A DNA stretch of 64,000 bases from Aphidius gifuensis (Eukaryota; Arthropoda; Insecta; Hymenoptera; Braconidae): assembly GCF_014905175.1 (NCBI RefSeq), contig NC_057791.1, forward strand, positions 23,722,537-23,786,536. Reading direction: 5' to 3'. The notes beneath the pieces were generated by a model that was not told the origin of the DNA, did not search any database, and saw only the letters and a list, made by a program, of their open reading frames with translations. The position numbers were made by a program, and so were the translations under genes. Below, piece after piece: positions 9,682 to 21,202 of the stretch. How positions within the stretch are numbered: position 1 is the first letter of the stretch; each line of letters opens with the position of its first letter.

Positions 9682-9958
9682 AATTACCTAAGTGGAAAAA
9701 AAATATTTAATTTATATTTAATAGAAATATAAATTAAATTTAGAATATGTACAAGTGACGGACATACTAAAATTAAACTTTTTCTAAATTTTTTCTTTAC
9801 TTTTTGTAAATTTTTCCTAAATTTGATTTTAGTATGTCCAAAACTGTATATATATTTTAAATTTAATTCATATTTTTTCTAAATTTTTTCTAAATATAAA
9901 ATATTAAATAAATTTATTTCATATTTCCAATAAATATATTTTTTCCACTTTGGTAATT
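9682..9958. mobile_element. Palindromic MITE-like element
   Basis: The ends are inverted repeats: AATTACCTAAGTGGAAAAAA at the left and its near-perfect complement (AATTACCAAAGTGGAAAAAA on the reverse strand) ending at 9958. Inside, GGACATACTAAAAT (9760-9773) is exactly complementary to 9836-9849, so almost the whole 277 bp can fold into one long hairpin. There is no coding capacity. Target duplication is not obvious. It may be a foldback MITE. Confidence 0.6.
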
Positions 9959-10304
9959 TGGATAATTTTTCTTGACTGGAGAAGCAAAAATTGTTGCAAA
10001 TTACATTGAGAGAATATATCTGTAAAATGAAAAAAAAAAAAAATAAAATTATCAATTTGTTGAGGATCTAGCTACTTGCGTTGTTGTTGCTACCTAACTC
10101 TTGTCTCGACGGATTAAACATTTAATGATGATCCCATGGATTCGTATGAGTAGACTTAGTACTGCACATGTATTGTACTTATCCATACGTGAATTCAAGT
10201 CCTTCCCCTTTTCGGTTAAAATTGAACATTGCTGAATATAAACTCACAAACTGCATGCTGATACATATATGCATGCTTGTAGAGTAACCGATTCGATGCA
10301 GTCG

Positions 10305-10318
10305 GTTACCATAGCAAC
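10305..10318. promoter_or_regulatory. Perfect RFX-type X-box
   Basis: GTTACCATAGCAAC matches the X-box pattern GTNNYY-AT-RRNAAC of RFX factors, which control cilium genes in animals. A nearby GTAACCGA (10274-10281) pairs with TCGGTTAC (10302-10309), forming an 8-bp hairpin overlapping the box. The surrounding 10,130-10,340 is less AT-rich than its neighbours. No ciliary gene start was identified beside it, so it may be a distal element or a chance match. Confidence 0.45.
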
Positions 10319-10968
10319 TCACCGTCACTGGACAATCTCATTCCATTTTACTGTTTCAAGCTCATTTAAAAACATCCCAACCAGCCACTATATACTTTTT
10401 TATTTTTATTATTTTTTATATTTTCATCTCATTTTATATCTCGTATCACGTTGATCCGCCTGATACACAACACCATTTCAACTTGGACTAAAGACCAAAA
10501 GCACCAGTCAAAACTGATGAATTATTTTCATCATTTATCTCTTGTTACAAAAAATTATAAATAACAAGCAACTTGTCATATTGAAAATATTTTTTGTTCT
10601 TTATTTGATATTGATATTTATGATAATATTTAATAGCAAATGATGAATAACATTAAATTTATATATTGAAAATTTTATGAAACATAAAACAGCTGTAAAA
10701 TTATGATAATGGCATTATCAAAGTGATCGAAGGGGAAACAAGCATGTCACAAACATTGGCACACTGACCTCGATTGCAGTCAATATATATACTGCGTTTA
10801 TGTGATTATACGCATAGTCGAGAACCCCTCTACCATATATATCGTTTAATGTATATATAAACACATTGGGAGAGGGGAAGGAGAGAAATTTGTTGCATTT
10901 GTGCATTGGTATGAATGAGTGAGGTGATGAAAGGGTGTGATAATATCGGTTAGATTGTTGATATATAT

Positions 10969-10969
<1 letters not shown>

Positions 10970-11000
<31 letters not shown>

Positions 11001-11006
11001 GATGAT
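10970..11006. repeat. GAT trinucleotide microsatellite
   Basis: About twelve GAT units with one GGT interruption. Confidence 0.9.
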
Positions 11007-13703
11007 TATCAAATGCCAAAGATTTTGAGGTATCCCAATCGTGGCTTGTGCCTGTTGCTCACAAATGTCGCCGTGTTTCAATATGACATGTTTAATCTAT
11101 TTCAAGAATTTTCCAAGAATTCATACACACTTGGTTGCTTCAAATTATCATCAAGTATTATCATAATTATGTCATTAAAAATAAATTATAATTAAAAATA
11201 CAAAATTACTAATTTTTTATATAAAAAAAAAATTATTTATAAGAAAAAAAAACCAGAAAATTTTGGTTTAATTTAAGAAATAATAAAAAAATTTCATCAA
11301 GTAATTTTAATCTTTTAAAATAATTTTTCATTTATTTTTTAATAAATTTATTTTAAGCTTATTTTAATGTAAATTTTGAAAAAAAAAAAAAATAATATCA
11401 ATATAATTATGAAAATGTAAATAAGTTTAGTTGACCGATAAAATAAATAATCACAAATGATAAATAGCATTGTGCTAAAAACCCAGTAATGATAAAATTA
11501 TTTGACTGATAAATCTCTGGGGAATATGACATGGTTTTAATATTTATTAAAAAAAAAAAATAATAAGGGAGAGGTATAATACAAGTACCGATCACTCGAT
11601 TGTCGACTAATTATCTCATTGATGCGTTTAACTAGTTTAATGAACCAGTTGGTTCATTTTGCGTTTATGCAAACTCGATACACACCAATGCGTAACTAGT
11701 ATATATATTACTCATTAGCTCTATTTCACTCTAGTATAATAACCCTTTGATACAACACAGTTTATTTATTTTTTAATTTGATTTTTTTTCTCGCGCTCTC
11801 ATCTCTCTTTGTCTCTCTTGCTCTCTGTGTGTCACCCTTTACAGTTGATGTAGTATACACACTATATCGCGTGTTATATTTTCAAAATCAGGCAGTCATA
11901 ATACTATTAACAGTGAGAGGGAGAGCATGTCAGGGGGGTAAAAGAGAGAGAGAGGGTAGTGATCAGAGTATTCTCATCAATATACACAGTTAACAATGCG
12001 AATGCCCCCGCACGACCCTGACATACTGGAACCATGACCCTGTTGAATGCATTTACGGATGTCTTTATTTTATGTCAATTTCCTGGTTTAATTATTAATA
12101 TTAATTTTAATGTGAAATTTAAGTCAACAAATGCTCCAAGATATTTTTTATGTCGATTTAAATAAACACATTTGATCAAAAAAAATAATCAAAAATATTT
12201 AATTTAATTTTTGTAATTTTATTTATTAGTTTAAAAATTTTTTAATAATTAAATTTTATTATTTTGTTTGTTTCATTTGTTTGTTTATTTTTGAGGCTTT
12301 TTTTTATTCATTTTTTTTTATTGTAATGAAATCAGAGCTTCGATATTGGATAACATTGAATATCGAATAACTCTCATTAATGTAACTCACTTTGTCATTT
12401 GTTTATCAATACTTTATTTGAATAATTAAACCATGAAATAGATGTATCGTGACAATATACTTTTGTTACAATGTGATATTGTTTTTGTTTTATTTTTATT
12501 TTTATTGAAAATTCAAGATAAATTAATGAATAATAATATTTTATTTATAATTGTAAATTTGTTTAGCTTGTTTTGTATTATTATTATTATTTTTTTTTTT
12601 TCGATTTTTATTGTTGTTAATTATGAGTTTATTTTTTTTTTTAATGATAATGATTGTATTGTGAAAAATGATTGTAAATTGTGAATGAATTTGTGATAAT
12701 TTTCATAGACTGGTAGAGGATATTGTTCATTTTGGAAAATCAGAGAATGAAAATTGTCTTGGGGGTGATAACAAAGGACTGTTGTTGATTCAAGGGAGAT
12801 ATCTTGATTAAAATCTCTTATTCTCATTGAGTTCACTTCCTTAAGTACAAGACTCAATTGGTCCTTGTGTATAGTTGTAAAATCAATACAACTTTAGAAT
12901 CTAAATTTAAAATCAAATTTAAATTTCAACTTATTATATATTATTCAAGAATCAAAAAACACGGAAATAAATTTAAAAAAAAACATTATAAATATTTTCA
13001 ATAAACAACTAATTCTTTATAAATTCAAACTTAATAATTTTTAAATTTTAAATTAGCCAAAAAATCCAACAGCTAATTTTTTTCAAATTAAAAACAATCA
13101 ATTAAATAAAAAAATTTTACAAATTTTTTAGTGCTGATGAGAGAAAACAAAATAATAAAATTAAAATAAAATAAAAAACGGTTGAAAAGATGGTTGTGAA
13201 TTTGATATAGATAAGATTAACTAAATTTAAACAAAAAAAATAATATATTTATGGCACGTGAACCGTTGGTAAAGTATAACATAAGGAAGGTGGTTGTTAA
13301 GACAGTGAGCCATGCATTAAAGACACAAATTTTAAGACTGTAAATTTCAAGAAGTACCATTTCTTGCATGTGATGACAATACGGGGCTACACCTGCTGGG
13401 GGGGCTTTTACTACACCACACACACTGTGTTTATTCACCGTAAACACAAGGTGATTATATCATGATTATTCACCGTAACCAAGACGCAAGTTGGGATTAT
13501 TTAAAGAGCCGGACGTATACACATAGTATTTAGTGGATTTTAAATAAAGCGTTATAACCGTCAAAAAAATATATCAAATTATCAATTGCTATTATCAAAA
13601 AATTTAATTAACAAATTAATAAATTGATTTATAAAAATGAAATTTAAATATATTTTTATAAAATATATTTTATGGCAACACTTTTTTATGTATTTATTTT
13701 TAG

Positions 13704-13772
13704 TGCCAGATTGTTATTTATCAAAATATTTTTGTTGATAATGCTCGGCTTCTTGCCCAATACCTTCAATAA
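13704..13772 (+). pseudogene. Orphan decayed exon B
   Basis: TTTATTTTTAG is followed by sequence resembling copy 2 exon B: a frame reading Asp-Cys-Tyr-Leu-Ser-Lys-Tyr-Phe-Cys and then TGA/TAA stops, and the shared 3' trailer (CCTTCAATAATTTTATAA). It has no signal exon of its own upstream. It is either the displaced B exon of copy 4 or the remnant of a lost copy. Confidence 0.5.
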
Positions 13773-14089
13773 TTTTATAACTGATTAATTATATGATTAT
13801 TGAATTTTTAAAAAATTTATTTTATATTTCAAATGTATAAATAACATGGAAAATTTTTCATCATATTAAAATAAATTAATTTTATTTGAAATATTTACTG
13901 TACTAAATAAATGATGATAAAAAAAAAAAAATTATAAATCATCATATAATTAGATAAAAAATATATTTTTGAATTATTTTTTTTCTGAATGTTATATTTT
14001 CTATGTTATATATTCTTTTATACATAGAACATCTGTATATAAAAAAATACATTTATCAAAAATCAAATATTAGCTTTATTTGAATTTGA

Positions 14090-14282
14090 ATACATAGTTT
14101 GTAACAGGAATTTTTAAAAGACACCTATCGCAAACAAATCATACGACTATCTTAAAATTTTAATTGTCAACAAATAAATTAAAGAAGATCCTTGATATGA
14201 ATATGCGTCTTAAAAAAATATCATTTGACAGCGGAGTTGTTGGTATAAAAAGGCTTTGAATTTATCTCAAATTATCATTCCC
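14090..14282 (+). promoter_or_regulatory. Promoter of cysteine-rich peptide copy 5
   Basis: GACTATCTTAAAAT at 14145-14158 (GATA-like core intact), GAATATGCGTCTTAAAA near 14200, TATAAAAAGG from 14244, and initiator-like TCATTCC with A at 14277. Exon 1 (14277-14339) ends at the shared GTAAGTATTT donor. Confidence 0.7.
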
Positions 14283-14608
14283 AGTCAAATCTTCAAGACG
14301 TTTATACAAAATTTTACTTTAAAAAATATATTTTACACCGTAAGTATTTTATTTTGATAATTAATAATATCTTTATTATTTTTTCCTTCAATTTGAAGCA
14401 CAAAATTATTATCTGTTTATAATAAAAATATAGTAATCGTAATATTTTTTAGAAAAAGTTAAAATTTTTATTTTATACTCCATCATTTTGGAAAAAAATA
14501 AAAATACATACTATCTGTATAAATATTAATAATACATTTCTATTAAATTACAAATAATTTTTTTTTTCTAGATTTAAAATATAAGCAGAAAAAAAAATTA
14601 CTGATACA

Positions 14609-14943
14609 ATGTCAAAGATTTGTTTTATTGCTTTGCTTGTACTTTTTACTGTAACTGCAATTACAGCAAGAAGTACTAATGCTAAGAGAATTGCAAGAGC
14701 TTCTCCAGATTGTACCCGAGTGACTCAAGTGGGTGACACAGTAAGTAGCAGTAGATGATCTATTTTAAATTCAAAAAATAAAATAAATAAAATAAACGCT
14801 GTAAACTTTACTTGTCTTATTATTTTTAGTGTAGAACAACTAGTGATTGCAATCGTTGCAGCAATCAACAAATGAGATGTCATTACGAAAATTATGTATT
14901 TTCATGTAAAATTGAAGAGCCGGTTGAGCTTGTATTGGCCTAA
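14609..14943 (+). CDS. Cysteine-rich secreted peptide, copy 5
   Basis: Exon 2 (14572-14740) encodes residues 1-44 from ATG 14609; exon 3A (14830-14943) adds 37 residues to TAA, giving 81 aa. The signal peptide (MSKICFIALL...TAITA) and RSTNAKRIAR pro-like segment are conserved. The mature part is diverged: Asp-Cys-Thr-Arg, then C-x9-C-x5-C-x2-C-x6-C-x8-C. The Arg-Cys-Gly motif of copies 2-4 is replaced by Arg-Cys-Ser with one extra residue between cysteines 3 and 4. After the TAA the same frame stays open for another 43 codons. The gene is likely functional in short form. Confidence 0.78.
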
Positions 14944-15075
14944 AATCAAAACCCACTGCTCAATAAAGTTATAAAATACCGATGGCACGATATTATAAAA
15001 AAAGGATTACCAGATAAATGTACATTTGAACTTGAAGAATCAAAAAATTGGCTAGATTATTTTGTATTTTTGTAA
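14944..15075 (+). other. In-frame tail after the stop of copy 5
   Basis: Directly after TAA (14941-14943) the same frame continues open to a second TAA (15073-15075). The putative residues are charged and aromatic, with several Lys, Glu and Trp and one cysteine. Exon plus tail would be 37 + 43 codons, close to the 84-codon exon 3A of copy 4, whose tail is also charged. This suggests a long C-terminal tail cut off by a single stop, or stop readthrough. Dense in-frame AT codons with no stop for 43 codons are unusual in this DNA. Confidence 0.5.
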
Positions 15076-15284
15076 AAATTATTGAATTCAATGTTGATGA
15101 AAACTATAAAATTATTATACAATAAATAATCATATATATAAAAAATAAATATGCATACTTGTTTATTTATTTATTCATTTTTATAGATGGTTTTTTTTTT
15201 TTACCTTTGAAATTGATTATACGAAGAATTGAATTACTAATCTTTATGTGTAATTATTTTTTAAGATTAATCTTCTATTCAAGA

Positions 15285-15330
15285 TTTTTGATACAACAAT
15301 TGTCTCAAGTAAACTCAATCATCATTGAGT
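15285..15330 (+). pseudogene. Decayed exon C after copy 5
   Basis: The segment AGATTAATCTTCTATTCAAG followed by ATTTTTGATACAACAATTGTC aligns with the exon C start of copies 1 and 3 (TTAATCTTT...AG GATTNYTG). The acceptor AG and both leading cysteine codons are altered. It marks the end of family homology in this unit. Confidence 0.4.
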
Positions 15331-15534
15331 ATTTTTCATTAGTAGAAATATTTAATTGTTCATTCCTAATATAAAAAGGACAAACATCATCGGTTTTCCG
15401 GACATTTGATTGGTCATTGTTTTTTTCTTACTTACTCTCATACAAATTGCTTTCTGTTTGCCTTTTTCTATTATTTTTTTATTTATTTCGTTAGCAACGA
15501 AAAAACAACAAAAAAAAAGCGAGTAAACAAAATT

Positions 15535-16440
15535 TTTTTTGATATTTTTTATATTTTTTTTTATTGCTGTTAGCACAACTTTTTTAATAATTATTAGATC
15601 TTGATGCAATTGGGCTTGAAATTTTGTGCGAATTATGTGTTTTTTATGTGTGAAGAAATAAATTTAAAAGAAAATTTTTTTTTTATTTTTTACATATTTT
15701 CTATATTTTTTTAAAAAATTGACATATTAAGCTAGCACAACTTTTTTAATAATCATCGGATCTCGATGCAATTGGGCTTAAAATTTTGGGCGAATTATGT
15801 GTTTTTTATGTGTGAAGAAATAAATTTAAAAGAAAATTTTTTTTTTATTTTTTACATTTTTTTAAAAAATTCAAATATTAAGCTAGCACAACTTTTTCAA
15901 TAATCATCGGATCTCGATGCAATTGGGCTCAAAATTTTGTGCGAATTATGTGTTTTTTATGTGTGAAAAAATAAATTTGAAAGAAAATTTTTTTTTTATT
16001 TTTTACATTTTTTTAAAAAATTCAAATATTAAGCTAGCACAACTTTTTTAATAATCATCGGATCTCGATGCAATTGGGCTTAAAATTTTGGGCGAATTAT
16101 GTGTTTTTTATGTGTGAAGAAATAAATTTGAAAGAAAATTTTTTTAAATATTTTTTATATTTTTTTTAAAAATTGACATATTAAGCTAGCACAACTTTTT
16201 CAATAATTATCGGATCCTCATGCAATTAGGCTCAAAATTTTTTGCGAATTATGTGTTCTTTATGTGTGAAAAAATAATTAAAAAACAAAATTTTTTAAAA
16301 TATTTTTTATATTTTTTTTTAAAATTGACATATTATTGCAGCAATAAACTTTTCAGTAAACATTTAATCTTGATGTTATTAGACTAAAAATTACGTCTGA
16401 ATTATGTGTGTAGTAAATAAATAAATTAAAAAATTTTTTC
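15535..16440. repeat. Satellite-like tandem array, about 151-bp unit
   Basis: Six head-to-tail units. The mark TAGCACAACTTTTT occurs in five of them, with GCTAGC (GTTAGC in the first) starting at 15569, 15731, 15882, 16033 and 16185, so spacings are 162, 151, 151 and 152 bp. A decayed sixth unit begins near 16338. Each unit contains ATCGGATCTCGATGCAATTG, GCGAATTATGTGTTTTTTAT and a T-rich tract. The inner units are nearly identical and the outer units more diverged, as expected for unequal exchange. It encodes nothing. Confidence 0.85.
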
Positions 16441-17487
16441 GTCAATCTTATCATTCTTTTTTTTTTATAATACTGTGTTTACAAAACAATGAACAATAAT
16501 CATCTTTACCATGTATTTTTTTGATAAGTCAAAATATCGAACTGTTCATTTAGACAAAAATCAAAACAACAAATTAATAACATGTCATTAAAAAAACAAA
16601 AAAAATAAATAAATAAAACAAATTTTACATGAAATTCAAAATTAAAATGAAACTGTATGTGATTTGGTGGGTCAATGTGGTTATACTTAAATAACAATTT
16701 ACGGTCATAAAATGAGCCATCAAGAACAATGTGACATTTAAAAGGTTTAATTCAAATGGTTAAAATGAAAAGGATAAAAAAAAATAAAATAAAGATAGAA
16801 ATACGAAGAGTTAAACAGTATATACAAATGAATCGTCGTTTGACTACATTTACTCAGGGACAGTAAAAAGCATATACAGAACTCGTTTCGGCAACAAAAA
16901 AAGAAACGGGTTAAAAAAGGTTAATAAAAAAAAAAACAAGCTTCAAGTATATTGGAGTAAAAGAAATAAAATGATACAACAAATGAATAGAAAAAAGATA
17001 AAAAAAAACATACACTTAAAAGTCTAAAAAATATTTTGTGTTTTTCATTTTATATATTATTTTTTTTAAATCTCAATGCGAGAAAATATTATTGTTATAA
17101 ATTTTGTACACTGTGAAACACGTGTACTTGATTTGTATGTGTGTATATAAATTTATATATATGTATTTTAAAATGAGAAGTTTAACTGATTGTGCATAAA
17201 AGAACAAAAGACATGAAAATCAAGTTTGACCATAGGACAACAAATTGGCAAAATTGTGTATACGAAATATATAAAACGAGTCAGAATTATTAATATCACT
17301 TCTGTCAAAACCATATACACAAAATCTTGTACTCTTGTTTATTATTTATAATTAAACTTTAATAATTTTGGTCAATTAATTCTATAAAAACTTCCTTCTA
17401 TTCTTAAATCACACTTGATAAATTATTTATTGCTTTATTAAATTTATTTTTTAAATAAAAAATTCAAGTGTGTCGTAAATATAATAC

Positions 17488-17917
17488 ATAGGGAAAAGCG
17501 GGGCAAAATGGAACACTTAAAGAAAAAATATAAATCGATGTGTGACAATAGTATTTTCCGATTAGTTTTTCTCACTTATTAATAAAAAAAACATAAATAA
17601 TTTTTAAAAATTAAAAAAAAAAATTATTATTATAAATTTATTTATCGTTGTTAAATAAAATGTGATATTAATCACAAAAATTAACTTTTTTTTATTTCTC
17701 TTCATTTATAATTACGAACAATTGCTTTTAAATTAATTTATATCACCATTTTTCTCGACGAACAAAAAAAATCATATAAAAAATAATTTTCTTTGTTCTT
17801 AAAAAAAATGCTCAAAAAATTTTGGGCTTTTTTAATCAAAGAGTGACGAAAAAAAAGAAAAAAAATGTGAGTCAAAATATTTTTTTGGGTGTTCCATTTT
17901 GCCCCGCTTTTCCCTAT
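17488..17917. mobile_element. 430-bp MITE with perfect 29-bp inverted ends
   Basis: The left end 17488-17516 begins ATAGGGAAAAGCGGGGC and continues AAAATGGAACAC. The right end 17889-17917 is its exact reverse complement. TA borders on both sides fit a Tc1/mariner-type target. The inside is AT-rich with no transposase. Perfect ends indicate recent activity. The class is inference from the TA borders. Confidence 0.8.
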
Positions 17918-19838
17918 ATTATCTAAATTTACAGTGTTTTATATTTAAAAAAAAATAATTATTTAGATTAGTTTATAATTATTAAATTATAGAATTAAAT
18001 TGAAATTAAAGTCAGTAGAATTTTTTCAAAAGTTGATCAAATTTTTGATAGATAAAAATAATTTTTAGGAATTAAAATAATTGGCAGCAGGTATTATTAT
18101 TATCAAGTAATTATTTGTAACATAAATATGTATTAATTGATTGATTATTGATCAGAAAAAGTTTGACTCTAGGGAGTCAATGGTTCTATCGAGTGAGACT
18201 TCGATATATGGGATGTTGAATACTCACAAATCAAGCTCACTTTGAAATTCTAGCATCACCACTTGTATACACTCGTATGTGTATTGATACAACTGTAAAT
18301 TTACATATACATACAGATTAATTGTGTACTTCAAATCGTTATATAATACTATACAAATGTCAAAGTAAACTGATGCCTCGAGATGAAACTTTTTCAATGA
18401 AAAAACATCATAAACTATAACCATTGAAATTTATCAAGAGTTACAACAGACATCATCATAAATTAAATCAAAATTTTATTTATTAACAAATAATAATTAA
18501 TAATTGTCAATTACACAATTCTACAAACAAATTATTTTATCATTACCATGATTTATTAAAAAATCAATAAATTAATAAATTTCAAATTTCAATGTATTTT
18601 ATGACACAGTGGGAAAATTCAACCACAAGAGAAAATCAGTTGATACACTCCAGTAAAAGTAAAATAAAAAAATGAAAAATAAACCACAATTTGAAACCGT
18701 GGACACTTTATATAAAATAAAAAATTTGTAATAAAAAAAAAAGCTCCGATTGATAAAAAAAAAAATCAAATAAATAAGTAAAGTGAAAAAAAAAAATGTA
18801 AAAAAAAAAAGGAAAAAGAGAGTGATGGTCGGAAAAATAGGGAATAAAAAAAAATAATAAATAAAAAAAAAAGAGGTAGTGGAGCGTGGCCCCCGTGGGA
18901 GTTGTTAGAATTGGCGATGGGATTCGAACAGAGGGATGCAAAACGAAATCGACAGGGCATCCACCTATTGGTCTGATATTTCATGTGTATAAGTCAGCAG
19001 AGTCCCGTTGGCAATTTCAGTGTGTAGAATTTTTATTGCTATATATTTTATGTGTAGATGTGAACATGTCAATATATATATGTGTTTTACAAAATGCACA
19101 CAACAAATTGATGAGACTCACGCGTGTTAGTGGAACGCGATAACCATGTACCCATCGACATAACTAAACAAGCAACAAGTGACCTTAAAATTTTTTTTGA
19201 ATAAAAATACTATTTTTTAGCTGATCGAGTATTGAAGTTTTTATGAGGGGTAGATTTTTAAATACATATTTGTATATGACTGTATATTAAACCATAAAAA
19301 TACATGTTTCATAATACACGTTTAGAAAATATATAAAAAAATTTAATTTTAATTGTTATTTTTTAAATGGGTTATCGATTTTTATTTTGTTGGATTAATT
19401 TTTATATGAAAAAAATACATAGGGATTTTTATGATGGCTTAATGCAATGCAACACCTGTTCAAACTGTGTTCTATGCAACGTGATAATATTGAAAAAAAA
19501 ATATATATATAAAAATGACAGGATAATATTGTGAGCTTTAAATTAATTAATGTGAAAATAAAATTATTTTGGATTTTTATTTTTAATTTACATGTGATAT
19601 AGTATTTGAAATAAAAAAGAAGAAAAATTTGTAAAATAATTTTCTGGGCTTGAAATTTATTAACACAAAAATTATTTATTATTTTTTTTTGAATTATTTT
19701 TATTTTCTTTATTTTTTAATTAATATTAAATGAAAAAAAAATACATTTTTATAATTATTAATAATTATTTTCGTAGCCTATCCTTGGTGGGACATACAGA
19801 CAAGATTTTCAGAGACTCGAAAATTTAATCACGGTAAA
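17918..19838. other. AT-rich spacer before copy 6
   Basis: No supported gene. A GC-richer patch at 18,885-19,145 gives open frames on both strands but no splice or start support. Two short segments (19170-19190 with CTGATCGAG about 30 bp later, and 19,475-19,560) recur beyond copy 6 near 22,585 and 22,030, so DNA flanking copy 6 has been duplicated. Confidence 0.45.
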
Positions 19839-19839
19839 T

Positions 19840-20005
19840 AAACAAAATGTTTATCAAAGTTTAAATATTTTTGACGAAAATTATCAATTTTTAATTTTTA
19901 TCATTTAAATTTGTATAGTTTGTTATATAGTAGTTCTAGAAGGTCACGATAACAAACCCAAGTTCCCAGTATATCACTTTTAAACCAATAAATTAAAATG
20001 AATCT
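19840..20005 (+). repeat. Partial duplicate of the family upstream region
   Basis: TTTATCAAA...TTAAATATTTTTGACGAAAATTATCA, GTATAGTTTGTTATATAGTAG and CCAATAAATTAAA follow the order seen upstream of copies 2, 3 and 6. The CTATCTT box is corrupted to ATATCACTTTTAAACC, and no TATA or initiator follows. The full promoter of copy 6 begins right after it, giving a tandem double upstream region. Confidence 0.55.
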
Positions 20006-20039
20006 ATTTGTTGACTAATTTTTTTTTTACATGGGCTGT

Positions 20040-20312
20040 TTGTATTGGCATATTACTTATCAAAGATTAAATATTTTTCATAAAATTCATCATTTTTATT
20101 TTGATCAATATTTAAGTTTGTATAGTTTGTAGTTAGAATTATATAGGAAGGCGCCTCTCGCAAACAAATTCATCATACCACTATCTTAAAACAAATAAAT
20201 TAAAGTAAATACCCATTCTAAATATGAATTTGCGTTTTAAAAAAATATCATTTGACAGCGGAGATGTTGTTGGTATATAAATGTCCTGAATTCGTCTCAA
20301 GTTATTAGTCCC
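20040..20312 (+). promoter_or_regulatory. Promoter of cysteine-rich peptide copy 6
   Basis: CACTATCTTAAAAC at 20179-20192 (GATA-like core intact), GAATTTGCGTTTTAAAA near 20226-20242, TATAAAT from 20276, and initiator TTATTAGTC with A at 20307 (31 bp). Exon 1 (20307-20363) ends at GTAAGTTTT. Confidence 0.7.
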
Positions 20313-20437
20313 AGCCGAACCTTCAAGACGTTTATACAAAGTTCTACTCTAAAAAATATCTCTGTAAGTTTTTGCTGATCTTATTAATAATAATATTTTT
20401 TTTTTTTTTTTATAAAAAGTATAAAGTAAAAATATAC

Positions 20438-20933
20438 TTAAGGCTGAATGTCAAAATATTGAAAAAAAATTCCCTCTCACAGATTTTGATCGAAGTAGGC
20501 TTATTTTTTAAGTGAAATAAAGATCTATTTTATCAAATTTTTTTTGTAATCTTCTACCACGATTTAAGCGAGATAATTTCAAAGACGCTTTTTACACACG
20601 CATAGGAAGCATCGGCACGTTTTCATTCTATTGAAAAACGCTCTACAAAAAACCTTTATTTCACTACAGCTAATACTTCAAATTACGAAAATAATGAAAA
20701 ATCATCGATTTTTTACCACGGATTTTGAAAGTTATTAATTATTTAAGAATATTAAAACAGTCAAAAAGTACTTGAAGCATTGAAAATCTTTGAATAGATT
20801 AGTGTGTGTAAATACACTCATACTTTTAAAGACGTGGCAGTAAAGTAAAAAATTTTAGAATTAGTTTATTTTTTAAACTATGGTTATAACTTTTGCACCT
20901 ATGTCCTACTTTGGGATTTACATTCAGCCTTAA
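20438..20933. mobile_element. 496-bp TTAA-bordered MITE in intron 1 of copy 6
   Basis: TTAAGGCTGAATGT at 20438-20451 is mirrored exactly by ACATTCAGCCTTAA at 20920-20933. TTAA at both borders is the target of piggyBac-type elements. It has no coding capacity. The insertion explains why intron 1 of this copy (801 bp) is much longer than in copies 1-5 (about 230-290 bp). Confidence 0.72.
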
Positions 20934-21202
20934 TATTATCTAAATTATTATTTTTTTTTTTTTTAAATTTTTGATTCATTGATTTGATTTATAATCATTA
21001 GTTGTCGATATAAATTGCTTATTAATTTCACATGTTATTTGAAAATTACTTAGATGCACATATTAAATTTGGAACAAAAAAAAAAAAAAAAAAAGCATCT
21101 TGCATTTATGTAAATACTAGTATTAACAATATTCTATTAAATTGTAAAAAAATTTTTTTTCTAGATTCAAAATATAAAGATAAAAAAAAAATATATTAAA
21201 AC

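Larger units (their letters stand above)
9960..13690. other. Unexplained spacer between copies 4 and 5
   Basis: No gene is supported. It contains the X-box patch, a GAT/GGT microsatellite at 10970-11006, a CT/GA-rich stretch (11,785-11,960) with the run AGAGAGAGAGAG, and GC-richer patches at 12,000-12,050 and 13,380-13,530. Array homology is absent from about 9085 until an orphan exon B at 13,704. This 4.6-kb block may therefore have been inserted into, or translocated between, family units. Open frames are short and composition-driven. Confidence 0.5.

Noticed and set aside
15535..16440. CRISPR-like repeat array
   Set aside because: Units are contiguous 151-bp repeats without unique spacers, in clearly eukaryotic DNA.
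18886..19143. Possible tRNA (GGGATTCGAAC) or coding patch
   Set aside because: The T-loop-like sequence on the minus strand lacks a pairing T stem, and no acceptor or anticodon stem was found.
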